This document shows, piece by piece, positions 51,981 through 64,000 of a stretch of DNA of 64,000 nt. Source of the stretch: Gentiana macrophylla (lineage: Eukaryota; Streptophyta; Magnoliopsida; Gentianales; Gentianaceae); assembly GCA_026214975.1 (NCBI GenBank), contig CM047806.1:101448239-101512238 (forward strand), given 5' to 3'. A program made the position numbers and the translations under genes. Each line of letters begins with the position of its first letter. Position 1 is the first letter of the stretch. The notes below the pieces were generated by a model. The model saw nothing but the letters and a program-made list of their open reading frames with translations, was not told the origin of the DNA and did not search any database.

Positions 51981-53792
51981 TGATGGGAGTCAACTTTACG
52001 TGATTCCGGTGCATTTTCCACCCCCGTTTATCCCACTTTTAGCACATTCTCGGTGTTTTTAGACCGTTTTCGGGTAATATCGTGATTTTATAGCACGGGG
52101 AGTAAATCCATCGCTTTGATGGTTTACTACCTCTTTTTAGTGATATTAACCCATTCCCGAGCACTTTTACCCTCCGGAATCGTTTGTGTGTCTTGTTCGT
52201 TCATGAGATTGTAGGGTCTAGGTGTCACGAGAACTCGGAAGGAAAAGATTTATGATGAGAAGTATGATCAAGGTGCAAGAATGAGCCAAGGAAGAAGAAA
52301 AATGAAGAAAAGGATGAAAAATAGTTGGTATCTTCACGCTACGTTCTGTTCAGAAGCAATTTGACCTATGATGGAGGCATTTTCTGGTCATGGTCTCTTC
52401 ATGAAAGTTGTTGATAATTGAAATTTCTTTCAAACGCATTTTGAATCACTCAAATCGGAGTTCTACACGCAAAGATATCATGGTTTTACTGCAGCCAGAA
52501 AACAGCAACGTCTCAAACGCGCGTTTGAACATTTCAAACGCGCGTTTCAAACTGTTTTTTTTTTGTACAGAGGGTTAGGGGCTATAACGCGCGTTTGGGG
52601 ACCTCCAAACGCGCGTTTGGGGTCATTTTCTGCCGATTTTTCCCACCTATATATACATTTCTACACAGTTTTTTCGACGGAAGTCTCCTCTCGAAGAATC
52701 CTAACTCTTAGCTTAGCTCGAAATCTTCCCTTTTGGCTCTTTAGACTCATTTCTACTTCAAATTCACTTACTTTAATGATAGTCTAGCTTAGTTTTAGTT
52801 GAAGAATCTTGGATTTTGTATAGCTTTTGGTTCATCATCTTCTTCCCAAGTGACATGGGTGTGGAAGGAGCTTGATGTAAACTCGAATTTCTATGTTCTC
52901 GGTAATCAATTTCACTTATTTTCTTGTTTTATGTCTTTAATCTCTTCCTTGATTGTTATTTCATGTTTTATAATGTGTAGCTAAACTTAACATAGCCGAA
53001 TCATGTGAAATTTCGTGAAATCACCCTTTGGGTGATGAAATTGGGAGTGGGTAGTGCTTTTTATTGTTGTATCTTGCATATTTCGCGTCTTAGAACTTGT
53101 TATAACGGATTTGGGCTAGATTAGCTACCTAGGTCAAAGTCACACACATCAATCTAAAGAGTTGTTCAGATAGAGAGATGTGGGAAAATGGGTTCTAGGA
53201 TCGCGGCATAGACCCGGCTTAGTTGTTAAGCCCGGGCCCAAAGTGAGGTTACTCATTTTAACGTTTAAGCGGCTCTAGTGCATAGCATGTTTTGTTAGTG
53301 AATCTTCTTTAGGGAAGGGTAGTTAACATGGCATAAGGTGTTAGGAGAGAGTTGTTCAGACCTTAGAACCGGAATAGAGAGTACGCGCCCGTGAAATTGA
53401 ATGCGAGAGTACGTTTGTTATAATGCACACTCCCGGATTTGTCTACCCTTAGGGTTGAAACTAGCTATATTGATCAGGGTTCGGCTATGTCCCTTAATCT
53501 ATCTTTAAAATCTAGTAGTTAATTCTCTTTCTCCCTTTTTCTATCTTTAAACTCGTTAGTAAGAATCACTTTAGTGTCGTTGTAGTATACAAACACTTTA
53601 AAAAGATTGTTCACCTAGACTAAGTAATATGTTCGCTTTGGTGCTCACGAACACTTTTCCCTTGGGTTCGACCTCGTACTCCTATAGCTATTCTAGCAAT
53701 CAACCTGATACACTACCGGTTAGAGAGTTAGTTTGCCCTCGGTTTCAAGTCTTTTATAAATTTTTTTTGAAGGGTGAATTTAAGCTCAATCA
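51981..53792 (+). mobile_element. Solo gypsy (Athila/Tat-type) LTR, 1812 bp
   Basis: It begins TGATGGGAGT and ends CTCAATCA (TGAT/ATCA ends), flanked by ACATA at 51976-51980 and 53793-53797. It has a TATA box (CTATATATAC, 52648-52657) and GGTTCGACCTCG near the right end. A block at 52404-52462 (ATGAAAGTTGTTGATAATTG...) is recognisably related to 12601-12660 of the Athila LTR. No second copy or interior exists, so it is a recombination product. Confidence 0.88.
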
Positions 53793-53797
53793 ACATA

Positions 53798-55000
53798 CCA
53801 GCATCCTTTTCAGGCTTGAGGTTATCCACTGACTTACAGAACTTTTGTGTGCACTGAGCAGTGTTCTACACCTCATCACTATGCGGCATCTTCTCATGTT
53901 CTAATGGTTGAATATATATTTGTGGTTCTCAAACTCTTTTGAGATCATATTTACTCCCACTGTCTCTTTTGGAAGAATCACTTCCTCTAGAAGATAGCAT
54001 GTTTGGAGACAAACACCTTTTGCTCTGCGGACAAGTAAATAATATCTAGCGTACTTGCTGAGACATTCCACAAAGTTGCATATGTCGTATTAGGCTCCAA
54101 GCCTTTCTGACTTTCCCTATGTAAGGGCACTATCCCGAAAAGGGTAAGGGATACTTCGAATGGCTTGCGTCACACCTTATCATATAAAGTGTTGTTTCCA
54201 TTTTAGGAACACAATCTAATTGCGTATCCCAAAGATGGTATCCTTCAAGGGAGAATCTGATTCTATTTTAGACGACTTCTGAAACACCCTTCAGGTATCA
54301 ATTACTTCAATCCAATTGAAGATTAATTCCTAAGTAGTTCATCAATCTCATATTCGTACTAGCTTGAACTTTTCGGGCTTTCCAAATTGTCGTACTTCAA
54401 TAAGTACATTCAACTATTTCTAAAAATAGTCCAAGAGAGAGGTAAACAATTTTTTATGGTATAAATTGTCATAAGCCAACAAACATCAATATGTTTATGC
54501 TCTTGTCAATCTTCTAGGTTTCATAACCTTTTCTTAAAAGGGTATTTTAGTCCTCTTTTGGATAAGATACGTATAACCCACATGATTCATAATCATATGG
54601 TTCAGCATCATCAGAATGACGTTTGGTTACACGCTTCCCTTCCATAGAGACTATGCCTAGAACAGCCACGAATCAAGGATAACAGCCATACATATATTGA
54701 GATTTTTCACCTATATCAACTATATAGTAACATCAATCAAGTATGTTAGATTCAATGACCTTTCAACTTTATCGGAATAACATTTATTCCTTACAATTGA
54801 ATATGTCTGCTAAATCCTAATAAATAATTGAACTTGTGTTCTTCATAAGAACCGGAACACAATAACATTTATTTAGTTCCCTTATCAGTTTACTAGACTC
54901 AGAACACAAAACCGAAAAAGTCGCAACGTTTGCTTCACTTTCCGCATCTCAGTGTATTCCATATTTAATCTTTCTAATTTAATCACACTCGTAGGATATC
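53798..55000 (-). pseudogene. Decayed copia integrase region on the minus strand
   Basis: Minus-strand text near 54110-53930 (NTTYATLWNV, LSAEQKVFVSKHAIF) matches the copia integrase tail 'GLFYSPKEDKVFVSTNATFLE'. Upstream (54200-55000) the frames are too damaged to read with confidence. Interruption by the solo LTR separates it from the RT remnant. Confidence 0.45.
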
Positions 55001-57673
55001 ATATATCCGAGAGTTGACTTGAGTTTAGATAGATTTTTCTCAACGTGCTTGCTTAGGATAGAGGCTTCAATAAGACCTCCATTTAAGCACTTGCTCTAAC
55101 TTCCCTTTTTAATCCTTTAAGCACTTGTAAATATTTCTTAGTGTAGTCTTCATAAGACTTAAGAAAGATCACAAGAGCTTTGTCTTTAATTTCCTTTCAT
55201 AAAGAAAATCTAAACTTTATCAAATAGTTCACTTAACCTTTTGAATCGTATTCAAAACATTGACTATTTAATTAACCTTTAAGCAATGATTAAAGAATTA
55301 AGTCAATACTTAAATCTTACAATTTTGAAAATAGCCTTTCCAAAATTTTATGCGGTCATTCTTATTCAACGTTTGAATTAATTGTCATCGTATGACAGAA
55401 TGATCATATTGGATCGTATCCAATATATGATTAATTCATTAAAACTTATTTCAAATGATTTAATCATATCATGAGCATCCGCTTTCATTAATAATTAAAG
55501 CCTTGGAGTACTCCATCAAATATGTAGGCTCCAACGGGATTGCTCGTGCCATTGCTTATTTTAAAAGAATTAAAATTACTTAACCATATTTGAGAACGTT
55601 TCTCAAAAGGTAACAGTCATAATTTCGTTTTACTAATCCAGAATAAAAACATAAATATAAAATTTGCTAAAAATACAACATAAAAATAAAGATAAAAGGG
55701 TGTTGTTATTTATACACGCAAAATCAAAAATAGCCTTTTGATTTATGATTTTGCTCCCACTAGTCAACTACTCCCAATTGACTTTCAAGAATCTTTCAAA
55801 ATTCTTTAGTTGCCAAGATCCCATCTGGTTACCCCGATTCCCGACGAGGGCCGATCAACATGAATAATTCGAAAGGTACGTAACACTTTACCAATCATAT
55901 CTCTATGCGACTCTTGGTGGTTGACTAGTCAACTCTTCTACAATTCACATCTTATGTGATAGTCAACCCATTGTCCCTAAAATCAGACGGTCTCGATGGC
56001 CAATCACCGCAAGATTCTTAGTCGAGTCGTAATCCAAATATTCATGAGATCTCATAACGATCATATGTAAATAACTACGATATACCTGAGGTAGGTCAAC
56101 TCCAGACAAGGGCCGATCAGTTGGATCCGACCAAGGGCTCTTCACCGTCATTATAATATTGGGAGACAAATATAACTCGATTTTTGTTGTGGGAGTAATT
56201 TTAAATTAATTCACTTAACTAATTTCGAATTAATTCTCTTAATTAATTTATTACGGTCTCATCAAGTATATCTATCTCTATAGACATACATCCTACACAT
56301 TCATCTAGATCGTGTCTAGTTATGCATCTATTGTATCATATAAAATAAATACAAGCACAAAATAAATAAATGCGTAAAGTAACCGGTATGATCATGGACT
56401 TTCCTAGGTGCGGTTTCGAATACAAACTGACGAAACCGCGGGTCACAATCTAAGGGTAGCTGCAACCGCCAATAGGATCTTTAATGCGTCATCTCCAATG
56501 GTATCTTTATTCTCTTTCTTTGGTCTCCATCTTCTGCTCCATTCTTGTTACGTTTTATTCTATCTAATAAAATGAATACACCTATCGCACACAGGGGGAG
56601 CTAACAGGAATGGGATAAATGCAGAAATAAACTAGGTCACGTTCTTCATAACGACCTAGGACAATTTTTAAACCAACGAGAAATAAATCATTCACATCTA
56701 TCCTATTGGTCGAGCTCATGATCAATCGGGGTCCATATAATCATATTATTTCTACTATCTAATCCATACAATAATATCTCATGAAAAAGATAAATTAACA
56801 TTTAACTTGCGTCTTTATTAATCGATTAACGTTTAATCAATTAAATAATTTTACCCAATCAATTAACTAATTAACTTTTAATTAATTAATGAATTTAATC
56901 GAAATAAAATTAATGATTAATTATAAATTGATTTCAATTTTAATTTTTAATTAATTCTATTACAAAAATAAATCAAAATTAAAATTATGTCTCTTTTGTT
57001 TCTTTCATTTTGATTCCTAATTAAAAGGGATGCATTTGGTTTCCTAAACCAAAAGGCATCTCCCTTAGCCCTTCCCAAAATCAAAATTTTGAAAATGGCC
57101 TAGGCCTATGATTTTTCCAAAATCAAATATTTTAAAAAGAGCCTAGGCCTTTCCAAACAAAATTTGGAAATGCCAATATTTTGGTTAATATGCCTGGCTA
57201 TTTTCCAAAATCAAAATTTTGAAAGTGGCTTAGGCCTAGGCTTTTTCCCAAATCAAATATTTGGAAAGGGCCTAGGCCTATTCCAAACAAAATTTGGAAA
57301 TGCCATTATTATTTTAATGTCATGTAGCATCACAATGGCCCAAACTATTTGAACCATTAGTTAGCCATATGACATAACAAAACAAAGGAGATATTAATCA
57401 CAACTATGAACCATATTGAATCACAAAATACACAAAACAAAAATTGGGAGATCTGCCAGTATTGACCGGTCAACCGACGCCGGCAGCAGGCTGCCATGCC
57501 GCCGTAGCTAGGGGTGGTGCCGCCGCCAGTCGGCCGAGCACCACCCGGTCTCGTTTATTTTTTTTTCTTTTCGTTTATCGTCTTGCGAATCAAAAATCTT
57601 TCATCTTTTAATTACGTGATTTAAACGAAAAAAATTAAGTACACAAATTAACATGCTTATTACTTAAGCTCGA
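55001..57673. other. Interior of minus-strand copia element, no readable gene
   Basis: In element orientation this covers the leader and the Gag/protease position, but no Gag motif, knuckle or DSG protease motif is found. A 50-base imperfect tandem block with CAAAATTTTGAAAATGGCCTAGGCC repeats at about 57080, 57130, 57210 and 57260. Confidence 0.5.
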
Positions 57674-57691
57674 AGCTCTCTCTGATACCAA
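57674..57691 (-). promoter_or_regulatory. Primer-binding site (initiator tRNA-Met type), minus strand
   Basis: The minus strand reads TTGGTATCAGAGAGAGCT immediately after the LTR end CCTAACA. Confidence 0.9.
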
Positions 57692-58590
<899 letters not shown>

Positions 58591-58617
58591 GCTGGCCTCT
58601 CTATTTCAATATGTACA

Positions 58618-59850
58618 GGTTGGAAAATTCCCCCAAGGTAAACCGAATCTATATGCGATTAAGAGATTTTTTGAGGTACAAAATTATTCTGAGCAATATT
58701 CGATAGGTGTGCTAGATTCGAATCATATTTTAATCAATTTCACAGGTGAAAAGGATTTTATCCGTCTCTATTCTCGTAATCAATGGTTTGTTACTAGTAA
58801 ACCGATGAGGATTCTTAAATGGACACCGGATTTTCATGTGGATATTGAATCATCACTTGTTCCAGTTTGGATTTTACTACCCAAGCTCCCTGCACACCTG
58901 ATGAAGGTGGATGCTTAAAAGGAATTATCTCTAGCTTTGGAAAGCTTTTAAGAGTTGATACCTCTACAGCAACTCTCAAACGACCATCCACTGCTCGCGT
59001 CCAGATTGAATTTGATCTATTGAAGCCTTTTCCCCGTAGGTTTTGGATTCAGCAGGGAGATTCCTCTGGATTTTGGTAATTTGTAGAACTTGAGACTAAA
59101 TTGCCACAATACTGTGTTTATTGCAGTCATATTGGTCATACAGAAGCAGACTGTCGAAATAAGGACCCCTATAGGACACGGTATCAGGATGAGCAAATAC
59201 CAGAGTCAGGGCAAAACATAAGAAAGGAAAGAAATGATGGGCCCCCAGCTCAAGTATGGAGACAAAAGCAGACTGACACTACATATCCTGATAATAATCA
59301 ACAGAAGCAGGGTATTTCTCACAATGTTGATCATCACCAGCAGCAAATTATTGATCCACAAAGCTCAGCAATACAGCAGCATCGAAATGTGGAACCTCTA
59401 GTAACTGGATCAAGCACTGAAGTAGTTTTTCCAATAGCTAATGAGAATACTCAACAGCGGGAAGAGGGGACTCAAACCCAAATGCCGGTACAAAATCAGA
59501 TGGAATACACACAGCATTTGAACCCTTTAAGTGGCAAGGAAGTGATTGATGATACCATTCTACACAACATGGACAAAGAAACACAACCCCATGTTAATGT
59601 TTCAGAAAATGACATGCCAGAACACAATATTTTGACCAAGCATGCTCAAGTAGCTAGTCTATTGGAACCTCAAGAGGAAATTAACAAAAGATTTCAAAGG
59701 CAAGCAGAAACAGGCAAGGGTAAAATGATTCTGATTGATGATGATGGTTTCAGAGCAGTATATAGAAGGAAAAAGAAGAAGAACTATGTTGCCCTAAGAC
59801 CTACAGTAAGTACAAGATCTTCAGTTTTGAAGACCAATCAACCACCATGA
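58618..59850 (+). pseudogene. LINE ORF1: DUF4283-like domain and CCHC knuckle
   Basis: VGKFPQGKPNLYAIKRFF, HILINFTGEKDFIRLYSRNQWF, MRILKWTPDFHVDIESSLVPVWILLPKLP form the DUF4283-type nucleic-acid-binding domain. After a frameshift near 58905 come GIISSFGKLLRVDTSTA and RVQIEFDLLKPFP, then an in-frame TAA at 59077-59079. The knuckle CVYCSHIGHTEADC lies at about 59113-59154, followed by a long Gln/Asn-rich tail to the TGA at 59848-59850. No start codon outside the microsatellite precedes the domain, so the 5' end of the ORF is probably lost. It would bind LINE RNA. Confidence 0.82.
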
Positions 59851-60700
59851 TTAACTGCCTTTTTTGGAACATAAGGGGCCTAAAGGTTAAATCATCCTTT
59901 AGACGCCTCAAAAAGCTCAATAAAATCCATAAAATTTCCTTTTTAGCTATTTCTGAGCCCATGCTTTCTAGTACCCTTCTTAATAGTTACAAACTCAAGT
60001 TAGGTTTTGCTAGTAGTTTTGCTTCTCCAAGTGATAAACTTTGGGTGTTTTGGACTTATAATGCTCCTGTTGAAGTTGTGACTTGTATTGATCAGGCTGT
60101 TACACTTAAATTTCAGGGGAACGCCCCTTTTTTAATTTCTGTTGTTTATGGCAAATGTACTCAAACTCTTAGAACTGAGATGTGGAATAACTTGGAAAGT
60201 ATGGCTGATATTAATCTTCCTTGGATGATTGGTGGAGACTTCAATGCCATCCACACTCTGACAATTACAGTGGCAATTCTCAGCCTAATGAATCATCCAT
60301 GAGGGACTTTAACTCTTTTATTTCCAATTGTGGTTTGCAAGAAATACCAGCAGTAGGGTCTCACTACACTTGGACTGGGTGGAGAAGTATGTCAAAGAGA
60401 AGCTGGACAGACTTTTGTTTAATACTCTCTGGCTGGATACTAATAAGGTTGATACTGTTCAGATTTTAAATAGATTGGGTTTTGACCATGCCCAATTCTC
60501 TATATGGTTAAGGATAATTGTAAGCGTTCCTCCTCCTTCAAGTTTCAAAATATGTGGCTGCTTCATACAGATTTTCTAAAGATTGTACAAGATAGTTGGG
60601 ATAAACCTTATGCTGAAGTTGATGGCATGTCTAATCTGGTTTTCAAACTTAAAAGACTTAAGCAAGATCTGAAGCTCTAGAATAGAAATAGTTTTGGGGA
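59847..60700 (+). pseudogene. LINE ORF2: AP-type endonuclease domain
   Basis: ATG 59847 overlaps the ORF1 stop by ATGA. MINCLFWNIRGL is the first conserved motif (N of WNIRG), then FLAISEPML (E), ISVVYGKC, and LPWMIGGDFNAI (catalytic D and N). A frameshift near 60245 ends the frame at 60302. The continuation in two other frames reads NCGLQEIPAVGSHYTWTG and KLDRLLFNTLWLD, then GFDHAQFSIWL where SDH would be expected. It would nick target DNA. Confidence 0.85.
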
Positions 60701-63187
60701 TATTCATGATAAGGTTAAATCTAGTGAAGAGGAGATTGGATACCTGGAAACTATCTATGATCAATCACCAAACGATACCAACAGAGCAAACTTGTCTAAG
60801 GCTAAAGCTATTTACAACATGCATCTTGCACAACAGGAGGAATTTTGGAGGCAAAGATCTAGGTGCAAATGGTTTAAAGAAGGTGATAACAACACTGCTT
60901 TTTTCCATGCCACTGCCAGAGAGAAGATCATAAGGCTTGAGATACAAAAAATAAAGACCTCAGATGGTCAATGGTGTACTTCTCAGCAGTCCATTGGGCA
61001 GGCTGCTGTTAGTTTCTTCAGTAACTTATTCAGAGGGGATCTTTCTGTAGATAACACTGCTATGGAAGACCTCCTTCAGTTCATTCCTACTATTCTTACT
61101 GAAGATCTTACTGCTCCACTTGTTAAGGATATCACTGTCACTGATGTTAAACAATCTGTTTTTGAATTAGACCCTTCTAGTGCGGCTGGAATGGATGGTT
61201 TTTCTGGTTCCTTCTATAGAGCTTGTTGGGATATTGTTGCCCCAGATTCTATAAAGCTACCACACATTTTTTCTCTGGTGGGTACATCCCCCAAGCTATT
61301 GGCTCCACTGTTATCTCTCTCATACCTAAAAAAGACACTCCTGCCACCTTTGCTGATTTCAGGCCCATAGCCCTTAGTAATTTTATGAATAAGATTTTTA
61401 CTAAACTTCTGTGCTCCAGATTATCCACTGTCCTGCCTCACCTTATATTCACTAAGCAGTCTGCCTTTTTAAAAGGTAAGGACATAGCAGATAATGTCTT
61501 GTTTGTTCAAGAGCTTGTTCAGTTCCTTCATAAGAAAGCTAGAGGCCATAATATCATTTTTAAGTTTGATGTGACCAAGGCTTTTGATAGAGCCTCTTGG
61601 CCTTTTTTTAAAATCTCTTCTCTTGAAATTTGGTTTCCCTGACTCTTTTGTAAAGCTGATTATGAACAACTTGTCTTTCAGCTGATTTTCTATCTTAGTT
61701 AATGGTACTCCAGTTGGTCTCTTTCAAAATACTAGGGGAATTAAACAAGGTGATCCTCTCTCTCCTTACCTCTTTATTCTTGTCTCTGAAGCACTTACCA
61801 GAGGTCTTAAGCACATCTTCCAATTTCATGTGGAACATTATGCAACCCCTAGAGGTTTCACCCCTGTGACACATTGTATGTATGTTGATGATTTGATTGT
61901 TTTTGCTAGAGCCACCAAAAAATCCCTTACCAATCTCTTCATGTTCCTCCATCAGTATGAGTTGGCCTCTGGTCAACAGATAAATGCCAATAAAAGCTCT
62001 TTTTTCTGTCCAAACATGCCCCTGCCTCTACTTACAACATGGTCAGACATATAACTGGCATGAACAAGGGCTATTTTCCTTTTACTTATTTAGGTTGTCC
62101 TATTTATGTGGGAAGACCTAAACATAGTTATTTCATCCCTCTCTTACATAAACTGGAATACAAGCTTCAAGGGTGGTATGCCAAACTCCTTACATCTGGG
62201 GGTAGACTAATCCTTCTAAAACATGTCATGTCTGCCATTCCTATACATATTCTTGCTGCCTTAAAGCTACATGTCTCTGTCTTCAAAAGAATTGCTCAAA
62301 TTCTCTCTCACTTTCTCTCGCTGAATACTGATGATAGAAAAAAACATATATGGAGGAAATGGGAAAAGGTTTGCTTTCCTTGTGATGAAAATGGGCTAGG
62401 GGTCGGAAATCTCTCTATTTTGCAGCAAGCCTTCTCTTGTAAATTGTGGTGGAAGCATAAAACTGGTCATGATCTGTGGGCTAATACTGTTATGAAAGGT
62501 AGCTACCCTATATACAAGTTGTATGCCTGGAAACTCTTAGCTGAGGTGCAAGATATTGCAGATGATAACATGAGGTACCTTGGTTGTGACAAATGGGTCT
62601 GGATGCCAACCTCTAATGGTAAGTTTGCTATTAAGTCTGCTTATAATATTCTTAGAAGCAGGAATCAGACTGTTCATGAGCTCAAAAAAATATGGAATTC
62701 TTATACTCCTAAGAAGATTTCCTTTTTGATGTGGAGGTTGTATAATGATCTGCTTCCTTTTTCTGATCAACTTACCAAATTTGGTATTAATGGCCTTTTC
62801 AATGTATGTTCTGTCATGAAGAAGAAACTATGGAGCATGTTTTTTTGGAGCTGTGACAAAGCACAACAGTTATGGAGACATTTTCAAAGCATCTTACATT
62901 GGGGTTATGGCTCATCAACCTTGCATCAAAATCTTCTCAAATGGTTCAATCCACAGCTTAAGGGTGCTATAGGTAAAATCTTCCCTTTAATACCTTGCTT
63001 GATCTGTTGGGAACTTTGGAAAACTAGAAACAAGATGTTTTTTGAGGACATTCTGATTGACAATACTGTTTTCATCTTTGATATTCTGGATAATCTGAAC
63101 CTGATATGTACCAATATGCAAGTTACAAAGACTAATGAACAAGATGATATCCTGATTCAGTCTGGTATTCTCAAGCATTTTGCTTAG
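60701..63187 (+). pseudogene. LINE ORF2: reverse transcriptase and zf-RVT region
   Basis: QEEFWRQRSRCKWFKEGDNNTAFFHA, then RT: LDPSSAAGMDGFSGSFYRACW, LIPKKDTPATFADFRPIALSNFMNKIFTKLL, KFDVTKAFDRASW, GIKQGDPLSPYLFILVSEAL, and the catalytic CMYVDDLIVFARA near 61878. TYLGCPIYVGRPKHSYF and GWYAKLLTSGGRLILLKHVMSAIPIH follow. The zf-RVT region is KSAYNILRSRN...WNSYTPKKISFLMWRLYNDLLP, though its Cys/His set is incomplete. Frame changes near 61250, 61620-61690 and 62040. The frame 62039-63187 is open for 382 codons. Confidence 0.9.
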
Positions 63188-63301
63188 AAAATCTCAATTT
63201 ATCATACTCATGTTCAGTGGCACTTCCCTCAGGCTCATAGCTATAAGCTCAATACTGATGGGTCTTCTATTGGCAACCCAGGTATTGCAGGTGGTGGTTT
63301 T
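63188..63301 (+). pseudogene. LINE ORF2: start of RNase H, cut by insertion
   Basis: After a TAG at 63185-63187 the text continues, with HWHFPQAHSYKLNTDGSSIGNPGIAGGG, the first RNase H strand with its catalytic D in NTDGS. It is truncated at 63302 where the gypsy LTR begins. Confidence 0.85.
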
Positions 63302-63909
63302 TGATAGGGATAAATCGTAATCCGGCCCGCGGATCCTTATCCGGGTCCGTCCGGCCACCAAAATAGTGGATGAGGCCACCGGTCATTACAGCCCGCGAGC
63401 TCGCAAGCCAAATTAGAGCCGCGAGCCTTCGGATCAGTTCCAAGCCCTCAACCTTATGCGACGACAAAAGAGATTACGGGTCCGCCAGCGACCTCGATCA
63501 TAACATTTAGAGGAAGAGCTACCTCAAGTCCAGCGAGACAATGATATAAAAGATACAACGGTCGGCAAGGCCATCAGGACCGCCACCTATCGACTCCGCT
63601 ACGAGCCCGCTACTGTAGCTAAAATATGTGTTTGTACTATGTCCTTACTTGTAAATAAACCGAACTTTAGTCGGTAATTTCCCTATAAATAGGGCCCCAA
63701 TGTAACCCATTCAAGACACACAATTTAATCAATAAAAAGCATGGCAAAGCCAAATTCCCCCACTCTCTCTTCCCTTACGAAAGCACCACCGCCGGCAGCC
63801 ATTGCCGCCACTGGGCACCACCGGCATACACCACTTTTATACACTTTTTATAGCCAGATATCCACTACAAACAACCGCTAAATGCTAGATGACTTTTTCG
63901 ACGTTATCA
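63302..63909 (+). mobile_element. 5' LTR of a gypsy-type element (608 bp)
   Basis: It begins TGATAGGGAT and ends GACGTTATCA (TGATA/TATCA inverted ends). A TATA box CCTATAAATAGG lies at 63682-63693 and AATAAA at 63731-63736. A primer-binding site follows, so this is the 5' LTR of an element that continues right of the window. The only testable flank is GTTTT (63297-63301). Confidence 0.85.
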
Positions 63910-63911
63910 GT

Positions 63912-63929
63912 TGGCTCCGTTACCGGGAA
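63912..63929 (+). promoter_or_regulatory. Primer-binding site of the right-end gypsy element
   Basis: TGGCTCCGTTACCGGGAA differs at two positions from TGGCGCCGTTGCCGGGAA-type sites and begins two bases after the LTR. Positions 63930-64000 are leader with no gene. Confidence 0.75.
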
Positions 63930-64000
63930 ATCGACATTTTCGCACTTTTCCTGTCAAATCCGAGTATTTCCGGCGGCCTAAAACCACCCCTTTTTCGGTT

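Larger units (their letters stand above)
58591..63301 (+). mobile_element. L1-type LINE, interrupted in RNase H by a gypsy LTR
   Basis: ORF1 with CCHC knuckle, then ORF2 with AP-endonuclease, RT, a zinc-binding zf-RVT region and the start of RNase H, is the plant L1 order. The 5' end abuts copia LTR sequence with no leader seen, so it may be 5'-truncated. The 3' end, poly(A) and target duplication lie beyond the gypsy insertion, outside the window. Confidence 0.88.

Noticed and set aside
57164..57352. Short ORF with Gly-Leu-Gly repeats
   Set aside because: Produced by a tandem AGGCCTAGGCC-containing repeat in the copia interior.

Overview
This window is plant nuclear DNA made almost entirely of nested transposable elements. 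Evidence for a plant: Ty1/copia and Ty3/gypsy elements primed by plant-type tRNA sites, a Rep-helicase Helitron that also carries an RPA-like gene (the plant Helitron architecture), an L1-type LINE with a terminal RNase H domain, and spliced transposon genes. A repeat-rich flowering plant is the best reading. The species cannot be named from the sequence. I found no convincing ordinary host gene, tRNA or rRNA.

Layout, left to right. (1) 1-9393: a Sirevirus-like Ty1/copia element on the + strand whose 5' LTR is cut by the window edge. Gag, protease, integrase, reverse transcriptase (RT) and RNase H are all recognisable but broken by stops and frameshifts. It sits in an older gypsy-type LTR (9394 to about 10186). 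(2) About 10400-12219 and 23717-23816: a minus-strand, intron-containing Transposase_28-type (PF04195) gene, probably the antisense ORF of a Tat-lineage gypsy element. An 11.5 kb Athila-like gypsy element (12225-23716, exact 5-bp target duplication CAAAC) splits it. (3) About 25500-46542: a Helitron with a T-rich leader, a RepHel gene (28224-32895), and a ten-exon RPA-like gene (33114-46192). Its 3' end is a canonical hairpin plus CTAG. Exon 3 of the RPA gene is split by an 8.6 kb minus-strand LTR element (35279-43917, target duplication TCATC). (4) 46901-47160: a small fold-back MITE, then a copia RT scrap (about 47650-48456).

(5) 48457 to about 58590: a degenerate minus-strand Ty1/copia element that interrupts the scrap. 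It contains a 1.8 kb gypsy solo LTR (51981-53792, target duplication ACATA), and its second LTR is cut by a LINE. (6) About 58591-63301: the LINE, with ORF1, endonuclease, RT and the start of RNase H, cut in turn by a gypsy LTR (63302-63909) with a primer-binding site just beyond. The order of insertion can be read directly from these interruptions.

The elements do not form a shared pathway. Within each, the modules are the usual ones: Gag particle, protease, reverse transcriptase/RNase H and integrase for LTR elements; HUH nuclease plus helicase plus ssDNA-binding RPA for the Helitron; nucleic-acid-binding ORF1 plus endonuclease/RT for the LINE. The least explained item is a small minus-strand ORF with its own TATA box, lying in the large intron of the Helitron RPA gene (34087-34427).
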